Positions 1-8,040 of a stretch of DNA of 64,000 bases are shown piece by piece. The first letter of the stretch is position 1; each line of letters starts with the position of its first letter. The translations under genes and the position numbers were made by a program. The notes under the pieces are model-generated. The model saw only the letters and a program-made list of their open reading frames with translations, had not been told where the DNA came from and ran no database searches. Where the stretch lies: NCBI GenBank assembly GCA_024695935.1, contig JAILHH010000040.1:44039-108038 (forward strand), in the 5' to 3' direction. This DNA is from Acetatifactor sp. Its GTDB lineage: Bacteria > Bacillota > Clostridia > Lachnospirales > Lachnospiraceae.

Positions 1-486
1 GCAGATTTGGATGAGCCTTTTCTTAAAAAGGGTATTCTCTTAATAGTTGACGGTACGGATCCGGATCTTGTAAGAGCCATTATGGAGACCGAACTTGTCA
101 GCATCGAAGGCAGACACAAGAATTTGATCGGTGTTTGGGAAACTCTCGGAGCCATGGGTCCTTCCTGGGGTATGATCGGTACCCTGGTTGGTCTTGTAGA
201 TATGCTTTATCATATGGATGATGCTGCAGCCATCGGACCTGCTATGGCCGTTGCCCTTATCACAACACTTTACGGTTCGCTTCTTGCTAACTGGCTCTGC
301 GCACCTGTCTCCAACAAACTCAAGGCAGACAACGCAGTGGAAATGATGGTAAAAGAGGTAATGATCGAGGGGCTTTTGTCTATCCAGGCAGGAGAAAACC
401 CCCGTGTTATAGAAGAAAAACTTAAATCGTTCATCGCACCCAAGGACAGAGCTGCGGCTACTCCTGATTCGGGAGGTGAAGAATAG
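1..486 (+). CDS. motA: Flagellar motor stator protein MotA (5' end missing)
   Basis: This is the C-terminal part of the stator subunit that forms the ion channel of the flagellar motor together with MotB. The frame is open from the first base, so the true start lies upstream of the window; about 160 of the usual 260-270 residues remain. Two hydrophobic segments are visible around the motifs GPSWGMIGTLVGLV and AMAVALITTLYGSLLAN, which correspond to the last two transmembrane helices of MotA. The tail GENPRVIEEKL is also typical of the family. Its stop codon shares one base with the motB start, so the two are translationally coupled. Confidence 0.95.
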   Translation, partial: ADLDEPFLKKGILLIVDGTDPDLVRAIMETELVSIEGRHKNLIGVWETLGAMGPSWGMIGTLVGLVDMLYHMDDAAAIGPAMAVALITTLYGSLLANWLCAPVSNKLKADNAVEMMVKEVMIEGLLSIQAGENPRVIEEKLKSFIAPKDRAAATPDSGGEE

Positions 487-1310
487 TGGCAAAGAAAAAG
501 CAGGAAGATCCACCAGCCGGATCCCCGGCCTGGATGGCCACCTTCTCCGATCTTATGAATCTGTTGTTTTGCTTCTTTGTATTGTTGTTCTCTATGTCAA
601 CCATGGATGAAGCAAAATATAACGAAATGGTAGCTGCCATGAATTCTACTTTCAGTATTTTTCAGGCAGGTGCCACAGCCATAGGAGAGGGAATTTTAAT
701 ATCAAGCGGTGTAAGCCAGCTCAACAATCTGGATGATTACATCAACGAATACGGAAAGGCTGCCGATTCCGACAAGGATGTGGATGCCCTTGAGGAATTC
801 GTATCCGGAGCCAGTGAGGAACAGCTTCAGGATGCACTGGAGAGCAAATATCTTCAGTCAAACGAAGAGATCGCTGAAAAGATCGAAGAAGCCGTTTCCG
901 AAAACAATATGTCCGATCAGATCGAAGTAAGCTTTACGGCACAATATGTTCAATTGTCCATGAAGGGAGCTTTGCTTTTTGATTCGGGAAGTGCAGAATT
1001 AAAGGATTCATCAGAATCCGTACTTTTAAAAGTGGGAGTCATTCTCGAAAAGTATGCAGAGGGAACCATTGAGATCGATGGTCATACCGACAATGTCCCC
1101 ATAAAGAGCGCGAGATTTGCGGATAATGAGGAGCTGTCAAGTGCCAGAGCGCTTTCGGTTTTCTATTATCTGGCAAACAATACCAGCATTGACGAAGCCA
1201 ACATGGTCCATGCCGGAATGGGCGACAGAGACCCCATAGCCGACAACGGAACAGCAGACGGCAGGAGCAAAAACAGAAGAGTAGAAATAAAAATATATAA
1301 TCCGTCCTAA
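486..1310 (+). CDS. motB: Flagellar motor stator protein MotB
   Basis: The 274-residue partner of MotA anchors the stator to peptidoglycan and carries the ion-binding aspartate. One N-terminal transmembrane helix (about residues 17-37) includes D22 in the motif ATFSDLMNLLF, matching the essential channel aspartate of the family. The C-terminal OmpA-like peptidoglycan-binding domain (about residues 150-272) shows IDGHTDNVP and GRSKNRRVEI. The start is GTG at 486, preceded by GGAGGTG at 473-479 and overlapping the motA stop by one base. Whether the motor uses protons or sodium cannot be judged from sequence alone. Confidence 0.96.
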   Translation: MAKKKQEDPPAGSPAWMATFSDLMNLLFCFFVLLFSMSTMDEAKYNEMVAAMNSTFSIFQAGATAIGEGILISSGVSQLNNLDDYINEYGKAADSDKDVDALEEFVSGASEEQLQDALESKYLQSNEEIAEKIEEAVSENNMSDQIEVSFTAQYVQLSMKGALLFDSGSAELKDSSESVLLKVGVILEKYAEGTIEIDGHTDNVPIKSARFADNEELSSARALSVFYYLANNTSIDEANMVHAGMGDRDPIADNGTADGRSKNRRVEIKIYNPS

Positions 1311-1324
1311 GAGAAAGGCATAAG

Positions 1325-1837
1325 ATGAAGAGAAATCTGTTGACAATTCTTATTTTAGCTTTGCTTATTGTGAATATAGTTCTCACAGTGGTGATGATGG
1401 TAAGCGTTACAGGTACCAACAAAAAGACCGGAGAACTTGTCAGCAATATAGCAACGGTTATGAATCTGGAAATTTCCGACGATTCCACAGAAACCGAAAA
1501 TGCAGTATCCCTTGCGGATACAACTGTTTATACTTTCTCGGATCAGTTTATGATCCTCCTTTCCGCTGATGAAAACGGTAAGCAGGGTTATATTCTTTTT
1601 GATCTTTCGTTGTCTGAGAACAAAAATCATGAGGATTTTGAATCTCTGAGTGCTATTATCGATGCCAACTCACCGGCCATCAGATCGGCTGTTGAAAATG
1701 TGGTTTCAAAGCATACGGAAGCAGAGTGCAAAGCTGATTTTGATTCCATCAGACAGGAGATCTTAAGCACGGTCCAGGAAACCGTGGGATCGGATTTTAT
1801 CTACAGTGTTTCCATCAGCAATGTTAAATACGGTTGA
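1325..1837 (+). CDS. fliL: Flagellar basal body-associated protein FliL
   Basis: A 170-residue protein with one N-terminal transmembrane helix (about residues 5-27) and an extracytoplasmic domain. FliL forms a ring around the stator and modulates motor torque. The sequence is weakly conserved, and the call rests on the single-helix layout, the size, the C-terminal pattern EILSTVQETVGSDFIYSVSISN, shortened here to its recognisable part IYSVSISNVKYG, and the position between motB and fliM, which is where fliL lies in Firmicutes operons. Confidence 0.85.
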   Translation: MKRNLLTILILALLIVNIVLTVVMMVSVTGTNKKTGELVSNIATVMNLEISDDSTETENAVSLADTTVYTFSDQFMILLSADENGKQGYILFDLSLSENKNHEDFESLSAIIDANSPAIRSAVENVVSKHTEAECKADFDSIRQEILSTVQETVGSDFIYSVSISNVKYG

Positions 1838-1877
1838 TGAACACAACAAAAATATTTACCACTGGAGGTGAGGATTT

Positions 1878-2858
1878 GTGGGCGAGGTCCTTTCGCAAAA
1901 CGAGATAGATAACCTGCTCGCGGCTTTGTCTGCCGGCGAACTTGACATGGATCAGATGCAAGGTCAGGACGACAAGCAGGTCAAGAATTATGATTTTAGT
2001 CGCCCGACAAAGTTCTCAAAGGAACACCTTCGTACACTTGAGATCATCTTCGAACATTACAGCCGACTCCTGTCAACCAACCTGCCGGTTTACCTTCGTA
2101 AAAACGTTCAGGTCACTGTGGCAAGTTCCGAAACTGTTACGTTCAGCGAGTTCAGTAATGCGTTGTCAAACCCGGTTATTTTGGGTATTATAAATTTTGA
2201 ACCTCTTAACGGTTCTGTCATCATCGACCTGGCCACAAACCTCGGCTATGCGATCCTGGACAGAATGCTTGGAGGAAGCGGTACTCCTCTTGATAAAGTC
2301 AGAGACTTTTCGGAGATCGAGCTGATAATCCTTCAAAAGGTTCTTGTCATGATGACACAGCTTTTGAGAGAACCGTGGAAAAACGTTCTCGATATTGCTC
2401 CGGTCCTTAGCAGACTCGAGACCAATCCTCAGTTCGCACAGGTTATCGCACCAAATGATATGATAGCCATTGTCACGCTGAACATGAGGATAGGTGAGGT
2501 TGAGGGATTCATGAATGTCTGTCTTCCCTTCTTTACACTGGAAGACGTCATGGATAAACTGAATACAAAATACTGGTTCTCCACCATGCAGGAGAATCAT
2601 GATGAGAATTATGAAGAATATATTGAGTCGCTTATCAGGAAGGTAAATATTCCGGTCAAGGCAGTCCTTGGAAAGAGCACGATCTCCGTTGCGGATTTCG
2701 CAAATCTTCAGATAGGAGACTGCATCAGGCTGGATACAAAACTTGACAGCGACATGAATATATACGTAGGAAATATTAAAAAGTTCACTGCATTGCCCGG
2801 ATCCAGCGATGAAAATTATGCTGTCAGAGTGACATCAGTGATCAGAGAGGAGGAGTAA
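1878..2858 (+). CDS. fliM: Flagellar motor switch protein FliM
   Basis: A 326-residue component of the C-ring that receives phosphorylated CheY and sets rotation direction. The N-terminus carries the CheY-binding peptide LSQNEIDNLLAAL, followed by a linker, a CheC-like middle domain (about residues 45-230) and a C-terminal SpoA domain (about 250-322). The start is GTG at 1878 behind GGAGGTGAGG at 1863, which places the CheY-binding peptide at the very N-terminus as expected. The next gene, fliY, begins three bases after the stop. Confidence 0.97.
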   Translation: MGEVLSQNEIDNLLAALSAGELDMDQMQGQDDKQVKNYDFSRPTKFSKEHLRTLEIIFEHYSRLLSTNLPVYLRKNVQVTVASSETVTFSEFSNALSNPVILGIINFEPLNGSVIIDLATNLGYAILDRMLGGSGTPLDKVRDFSEIELIILQKVLVMMTQLLREPWKNVLDIAPVLSRLETNPQFAQVIAPNDMIAIVTLNMRIGEVEGFMNVCLPFFTLEDVMDKLNTKYWFSTMQENHDENYEEYIESLIRKVNIPVKAVLGKSTISVADFANLQIGDCIRLDTKLDSDMNIYVGNIKKFTALPGSSDENYAVRVTSVIREEE

Positions 2859-2861
2859 GCC

Positions 2862-4169
2862 ATGGATGGAATGCTTTCGCAAGACGAGATCAATGCCTTG
2901 CTGAATGGCTTAGATATGTCCGGAGACACACCACCGGAAATACCGGATGAATTATTGGCCAGCACGGACCCGGCTAATAAACCGGACGATTTTCTATCAG
3001 GCGTTGCCCCTACAACAGACAGCGGAGAGGAACTTTTGACCGATGTCGAGAAAGATGCGATCGGAGAAGTTGCCAATATCAGTATGGGTTCATCGGCAAC
3101 TACATTGTATTCCCTGGTAAATCGAAAGGTTAATATCACAACACCTGTCGTTACACTTGCCACCTGGGATTCTTTGTTGGAGTCTTATGAAAAACCCTGT
3201 GTATTCATTCAGATCAAATACACACAGGGACTTGATGGAACAAATATATTAGTCTTAAAGGAACATGACGTAAAAGTCATCACCGACCTTATGATGGGCG
3301 GTGACGGTACCAATACGGAGGGTGAACTGGAGGAACTGCACTTAAGTGCAATCTCGGAGGCCATGAACCAGATGATGGGTTCTTCGGCTACATCACTCTC
3401 AACAATGCTTAAGACCATCATCGATATCAGCCCACCGTATTCTTCACTCCTTGATCTGACACAGTTCAAATCAGGTGAGGAGATAGCTCCATTCCTCGGT
3501 GGAACATTTGTAAAGATCTCATTCAGAATGCAGATAGATGAACTGGTTGACAGTAATCTGATGCAGCTCTATCCTATAGAATTTGCAAAGAAGCTGGTTG
3601 ATAATTTCATCAGCACTCAGATGGGTATCATGAATGATGATGCGGGAGAAGCACCTGCAGCCGCAGCGGCTCCCACCCCCGAACCCACACCCGCACCTGC
3701 AGCGCAGGGACCTGCTCAGGGTATGGATCAGCCGGACATGAACCAGATGAACATGAATCAGATGAATATGGGTCAGATGGGAATGAACCCCATGATGGGC
3801 CAGATGGGTATGAACCCCATGATGGGCCAGATGGGAATGAATCCCATGATGGGTCAGATGGGAATGAATCCCGGTGTAAATGTGGCACCCGCCCAGTTCC
3901 AGAGTTTCAGTCAGGGCGCAGGCGCTCTGGCAGGTCAGGAGAATATAGACCTTATCATGGACGTGCCTCTTGAGGTTACGGTAGAACTCGGAAGGACCAC
4001 AAAATCCATTTCAGAGATCCTTAATTTCACACCCGGTACCATTATCGAACTTGAGCGTATAGCGGGAGAGCCCATTGACGTACTTGTAAACGGCAAGTTT
4101 GTTGCCAAGGGCGAGGTAGTGGTCATCGAAGAAAGCTTCGGTGTGAGAGTTACTGAAATTGTCAAATAA
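2862..4169 (+). CDS. fliY: Flagellar motor switch phosphatase FliY (FliN-type)
   Basis: A 435-residue switch protein that combines CheY-P phosphatase activity with the FliN C-ring module. In order: an N-terminal CheY-binding-like peptide (LSQDEINALLNGLD), a CheC-type domain (about residues 55-255) with two ExxN phosphatase sites (E69-N72 and E166-N169), a low-complexity linker (260-350), and a SpoA/FliN domain (362-435). FliY replaces short FliN in Bacillus and Clostridia. The linker is odd: after an Ala/Pro stretch it has nearly four copies of a nine-residue Met/Gln/Asn repeat. The start ATG at 2862 is preceded by GAGGAGG. Confidence 0.96.
   Translation: MDGMLSQDEINALLNGLDMSGDTPPEIPDELLASTDPANKPDDFLSGVAPTTDSGEELLTDVEKDAIGEVANISMGSSATTLYSLVNRKVNITTPVVTLATWDSLLESYEKPCVFIQIKYTQGLDGTNILVLKEHDVKVITDLMMGGDGTNTEGELEELHLSAISEAMNQMMGSSATSLSTMLKTIIDISPPYSSLLDLTQFKSGEEIAPFLGGTFVKISFRMQIDELVDSNLMQLYPIEFAKKLVDNFISTQMGIMNDDAGEAPAAAAAPTPEPTPAPAAQGPAQGMDQPDMNQMNMNQMNMGQMGMNPMMGQMGMNPMMGQMGMNPMMGQMGMNPGVNVAPAQFQSFSQGAGALAGQENIDLIMDVPLEVTVELGRTTKSISEILNFTPGTIIELERIAGEPIDVLVNGKFVAKGEVVVIEESFGVRVTEIVK
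3771..3872 (+). repeat. 27-bp tandem repeat inside fliY
   Basis: Three full copies and one partial copy of a 27-bp unit encode the peptide GQMGMNPMM (residues 304-337 of FliY). The copies differ at a few third positions, so the repeat is not brand new, but it keeps the reading frame. It lies in the linker between the CheC-like and FliN domains. Confidence 0.9.
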
Positions 4170-4207
4170 TTAGAACATAAAGAACGAGCAAACGGAGGAT
4201 TGGTTAT

Positions 4208-4570
4208 ATGGCAAAAAATATTTTGATATGTGACGATGCTGCTTTCATGAGAATGATGATCAAGGATATTCTTACAAAGAACGGCTACAATGTAGCCGGC
4301 GAGGCTGAAAACGGAGTTAAGGCCGTTGAAAAATTCAAGGAAGTCAGCCCCGATCTTGTGCTTATGGATATTACAATGCCCGAGATGGACGGAATCCAGG
4401 CTTTAAAGGAGATCAAGAAAATGGAGCCCGGCGCACTTGTCATCATGTGTTCAGCAATGGGCCAGCAGGCAATGGTAATCGAATCCATTCAGGCAGGAGC
4501 AAAGGACTTTATCGTAAAGCCCTTCCAGGCAGAGCGTGTTATTGAGGCTGTAAAGAAAGTAGTGGGTTAA
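4208..4570 (+). CDS. cheY: Chemotaxis response regulator CheY
   Basis: A single-domain receiver of 120 residues that carries the signal from CheA to the FliM/FliY switch. The acidic pocket D9-D10, phosphoacceptor D54 (LVLMDITMPEMDG) and K104 (IVKPF) are all present. It has CSAMGQQ after strand 4, the form usual for Firmicutes CheY. The position between fliY and fliO matches B. subtilis. The stop TAA overlaps the fliO start by one base. Confidence 0.95.
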   Translation: MAKNILICDDAAFMRMMIKDILTKNGYNVAGEAENGVKAVEKFKEVSPDLVLMDITMPEMDGIQALKEIKKMEPGALVIMCSAMGQQAMVIESIQAGAKDFIVKPFQAERVIEAVKKVVG

Positions 4571-4965
4571 TGGCAGTATTACTTTCGGGAAGTCTCAATT
4601 CATATATTGAATTTATCACCGTTTTGGTGATATTTGTGCTGGTTTTGGGTGCAACAGCCCTTACCACCAGATGGATAGCCGGATATCAGAAAAAACAGAT
4701 ATCCTCCGGTAATATCGAGGTCATCGATACTGCCAGGATCGGCAACAATAAGTTTATTCAGATCGTAAAGATAGGAGATACCTACAAGGTTGTGGCTCTC
4801 GGAAAAGACGAGGTCACATACCTTGGCGATATTTCTGCGGATGAGATCCATCGCACGGAGCCGGTTTCCTTTGGAGACAGCTTTAAATCTTTACTTTCCA
4901 AATATAACAAAAGCTCATCATCCGAGGATGGTGAGGCCAAGGACGACGACAATGAAGTTAACTAA
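4570..4965 (+). CDS. fliO: Flagellar biosynthetic protein FliO/FliZ
   Basis: A 131-residue protein with one N-terminal transmembrane helix (about residues 11-33) and a short cytoplasmic beta-rich domain (VIDTARIGNNKFIQIVKIGD). FliO helps assemble the FliP-FliR export gate. Family sequence conservation is low; the call rests on topology, the RIGNNKFIQIV pattern typical of the FliO family, and its position directly before fliP. Translation is coupled to cheY by a one-base overlap. Confidence 0.85.
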   Translation: MAVLLSGSLNSYIEFITVLVIFVLVLGATALTTRWIAGYQKKQISSGNIEVIDTARIGNNKFIQIVKIGDTYKVVALGKDEVTYLGDISADEIHRTEPVSFGDSFKSLLSKYNKSSSSEDGEAKDDDNEVN

Positions 4966-5821
4966 GATTGCCGTAAACAGAATATTGAAATTATTATGCC
5001 TGCTGGTTACGGTGGGCATATTGTGTATTATGGACAGTCAAACAGCCTATGCCACAGATTCGGAGAGACATTTGACGGGAGATACGGAGTATTCGACCAT
5101 CATAAATGAACCCGGAACGGCACAGACTCCCGACGACCTTAATGAACTCAATGTTGTTAACGGAGTGACAATTACATACAACAATGACAACGGATCACTG
5201 AACGGGTCTCTGAGGATATTGCTTATCCTGACAATGATAGCCATTGCACCGACGCTCATTATCACCATGACGTCGTTTACAAGGATAATCATAGTACTGC
5301 ATTTTACGAGATCCGCTTTAAATACCCAGACTGCGCCTCCTAACCAGATCTTAACGGGACTTGCGCTTATACTTACATTTTTTATCATGCAGCCCACCTT
5401 TAACAAGATTTATGACGAGGCTATAGTCCCTTTTGAAAACGGTCAGATAAACCAGACCGAAGCCTTTGAACTGGGCATGCAGCCCATGAGAGATTTCATG
5501 GCACCTCAGACTCAGTTAAAGGATGTAAAGCTATTTATGGATATTGCGGGACAGGAGTGGGACGGCAATATAGAGTCCATTCCCAACAGCGTTTTGGTTC
5601 CCAGCTTTGTGGTAAGTCAGTTAAGAGCCGCATTCTGGATCGGCTTTATGATATATATTCCGTTTATCGTAATAGATATGGTAGTGGCTTCAACACTCAT
5701 GAGTATGGGTATGATGATGCTTCCGCCCACTACGGTGTCGATGCCCTTTAAGATATTATTATTTGTCCTTGCGGACGGCTGGGCACTTATCATAGGTCAG
5801 GTTGTTCAGACCTTTTATTGA
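4952..5821 (+). CDS. fliP: Flagellar export gate protein FliP
   Basis: A core subunit of the type III flagellar export gate. The family motifs TRIIIVLHFTRSALNTQ, PPNQILTGLALILTFF and the C-terminal LPPTTVSMPFKILLF are present. The frame is open further upstream, but ATG 4952 is preferred: it gives 289 residues and a hydrophobic signal sequence (about residues 10-30), which is usual for FliP, and it overlaps the end of fliO by 14 bases. Four transmembrane helices are visible. Confidence 0.95.
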   Translation: MKLTKIAVNRILKLLCLLVTVGILCIMDSQTAYATDSERHLTGDTEYSTIINEPGTAQTPDDLNELNVVNGVTITYNNDNGSLNGSLRILLILTMIAIAPTLIITMTSFTRIIIVLHFTRSALNTQTAPPNQILTGLALILTFFIMQPTFNKIYDEAIVPFENGQINQTEAFELGMQPMRDFMAPQTQLKDVKLFMDIAGQEWDGNIESIPNSVLVPSFVVSQLRAAFWIGFMIYIPFIVIDMVVASTLMSMGMMMLPPTTVSMPFKILLFVLADGWALIIGQVVQTFY

Positions 5822-5843
5822 TTTATTGGGGGAGGATTAGGAG

Positions 5844-6116
5844 ATGACTGTAGATGCGGTTACGGATATGACCAGAACAGCGTTGTATCTGATATTAAAA
5901 ACTTCCCTGCCGTTACTTTTGGTTTCATTGGTGATCGGCTTGGTAGTCAGTATTTTTCAGACAGTAACATCGATTCAGGAACAGACACTTACATTTGTTC
6001 CCAAGATAATCGGTGTTTTTGTTGCGCTTATGATCTTTGGTCATTGGATGATTAATTCCATGGTTGAATATACACAGGAACTTTGGAGCAGCTTTAGCCT
6101 GTATATCCATCAATAA
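5844..6116 (+). CDS. fliQ: Flagellar export gate protein FliQ
   Basis: A 90-residue protein with two transmembrane helices, the normal length for FliQ. The motifs SLVIGLVVSIFQTVTSIQEQ and TFVPKI are characteristic. It forms the export gate with FliP and FliR. GGAGG at 5831-5835 precedes the ATG. Confidence 0.96.
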   Translation: MTVDAVTDMTRTALYLILKTSLPLLLVSLVIGLVVSIFQTVTSIQEQTLTFVPKIIGVFVALMIFGHWMINSMVEYTQELWSSFSLYIHQ

Positions 6117-6125
6117 GGGATTGTA

Positions 6126-6908
6126 ATGATCGATTATACTTTTTCATTGTATGATTTTGAATATTTTTTGCTGGTGCTTGTGAGGATATCCACCTTCGTA
6201 TTTGTGGCTCCTTTTTTTAGCATGAGTAATACCCCTGCACGTGTGAGGATCGCTATAAGCTTCTTTACGGCGATACTTTTGTACGGAACATTGTCACCTG
6301 CCGTGATGCCCGCTTCGGATTCGGTCTTGCAATATGCGACAGTGGTCATTAAGGAGGCACTTACAGGGCTTTTGATAGGCTTTGGTACCAATATGTGTAC
6401 CTCCATAGTCAGTGTCACAGGTGCCATAGCCGATATGGAGACAGGTCTGTCCATGGCGACTTTGTACGATCCCGCCACCAGGCAGAATACATCCATCACA
6501 GGTGTTTTGTACCAATATGCCGTCACCATGATGCTTATTGCAAGCGGCATGTACAGATATCTTTTCGGTGCTTTGGCGGATACTTTTGTTCTGATACCGG
6601 TAAACGGTGCGGTTTTCCACGCGGACTCGCTTTTGGAAAACGTGATCAGATTCATGAGTCAGTATATTCTAATAGGATTCAGGATAGTGCTTCCCATATT
6701 CTGCGTGATGATATTGCTGAACGCCATCCTTGGAGTTTTGGCGAAGGTTGCACCTCAGATGAACATGTTTGCAGTGGGAATGCAGATTAAGATAATTGTT
6801 GGTTTGGGAACCATGTTTTTGACGATAGGACTCCTCGAAAATGCGGCGGATTTTATTTTCGAAGAGATGAAGGTGATGATCACCGGGTTCGTTCAGAGCA
6901 TGACTTAA
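6126..6908 (+). CDS. fliR: Flagellar export gate protein FliR
   Basis: A 260-residue integral membrane protein with about six hydrophobic segments. It shows the FliR patterns FVAPFFSMSNTPARVRIA near the N-terminus and GFRIVLPIF with LAKVAPQMNMF in the second half. It completes the FliPQR gate. Only nine bases separate it from fliQ, and flhB follows eight bases later. Confidence 0.95.
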   Translation: MIDYTFSLYDFEYFLLVLVRISTFVFVAPFFSMSNTPARVRIAISFFTAILLYGTLSPAVMPASDSVLQYATVVIKEALTGLLIGFGTNMCTSIVSVTGAIADMETGLSMATLYDPATRQNTSITGVLYQYAVTMMLIASGMYRYLFGALADTFVLIPVNGAVFHADSLLENVIRFMSQYILIGFRIVLPIFCVMILLNAILGVLAKVAPQMNMFAVGMQIKIIVGLGTMFLTIGLLENAADFIFEEMKVMITGFVQSMT

Positions 6909-6916
6909 GGGGTAAG

Positions 6917-8026
6917 ATGGTTTTAAAGTATAATCTTCAGTTCTTCGCAGAGGGCGAGGGCGGTGAAAAAACCGAGCAGGCCACTCCGAAAAAATTGGAG
7001 GATGCCAGAAAAAAAGGTCAGGTAGCAAAGAGTAAAGAGATATATAACGGAATCGGACTCCTTGCACTTTTTGTTCTGCTCAGATTTTGGATATCTCACA
7101 TTGGAACCAGTTTTTTGGACATGTTTTCCTTTGTGTACGGTAAGATTGACGATACTGTGGTTTTCTGGCACGGGTTCATGCCGGAAAATGACTCTTTTAT
7201 GATATTTCGTGAGGTATTGATAAATATCCTCATAATACTGGCTCCGGTCCTGGCAATCATGTTTGTCCTGGCAATTGTCTGTGACGTGGCTCAGGTTGGA
7301 TGGAAGGTTACGGGGGAGCCGCTTAAACCAAAGCTTGAAAAACTCAATCCCATAAACGGGATCAAGAGGCTGTTTTCATTGAATTCCCTTGTGGAACTCA
7401 TAAAATCCATCTTAAAGATTTTTTTGATAGGATATGTTTGTTATACTTATTTAAGAGATAAATGGTCCATGTTATTTTTCCTCTTTGACATGCCGATCCT
7501 GCAGGTTTTAAAGGAACTTTTGAGCGTGGTATGTACACTGGGATTTCGGATTACCATCGTATATCTCTTCATTTCTTTTGCGGATCTGATATATCAGAAG
7601 CAAAAGTTCAAGTATGACATGAAGATGACCAAAAATGAAGTAAAAGAAGAATTTAAACAGGCAGAAGGAGATCCTCAGATAAAGGGAAAGATCAGGCAGA
7701 GAATGCGTGAGGCTTCCCAGCGCAGAATGATGCAGGATGTTCCAAGGGCCGATGTGGTAATCACAAACCCGACCCATTATGCCGTTGCAATATCATACGA
7801 TCCTGACGTTTCGGATGCCCCCATAGTCCTTGCAAAGGGAGAAGATTATCTCGCCGCAAAGATAAAAGAGGTGGCAAGAGAAAATAATGTTGAGATCGTG
7901 GAAAACAAGCCTCTGGCACGAATGCTTTATGCAAACGTGGAAATCGGAGAGGCAATCCCGCCGGAGTTATATCAGGCGGTGGCCGAAGTATTGGCTTTTG
8001 TATATCACTTGAAGGGTAAGGCCTGA
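6917..8026 (+). CDS. flhB: Flagellar export switch protein FlhB
   Basis: A 369-residue export-gate protein that switches secretion from rod/hook to filament substrates. The N-terminal signature GEKTEQATPKKLEDARKKGQ is followed by four transmembrane helices and the cytoplasmic domain with the autocleavage motif NPTH (cleavage expected between N284 and P285). The C-terminus AMVYHLKGK-like pattern appears here as LAFVYHLKGKA. All key features are intact. Confidence 0.97.
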   Translation: MVLKYNLQFFAEGEGGEKTEQATPKKLEDARKKGQVAKSKEIYNGIGLLALFVLLRFWISHIGTSFLDMFSFVYGKIDDTVVFWHGFMPENDSFMIFREVLINILIILAPVLAIMFVLAIVCDVAQVGWKVTGEPLKPKLEKLNPINGIKRLFSLNSLVELIKSILKIFLIGYVCYTYLRDKWSMLFFLFDMPILQVLKELLSVVCTLGFRITIVYLFISFADLIYQKQKFKYDMKMTKNEVKEEFKQAEGDPQIKGKIRQRMREASQRRMMQDVPRADVVITNPTHYAVAISYDPDVSDAPIVLAKGEDYLAAKIKEVARENNVEIVENKPLARMLYANVEIGEAIPPELYQAVAEVLAFVYHLKGKA

Positions 8027-8040
8027 GGAAAGGAGTAAGC

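Noticed and set aside
4790..4951. Upstream extension of the fliP frame
   Set aside because: The extra 54 codons lie inside fliO in another frame and would hide the FliP signal sequence; ATG 4952 fits the family.
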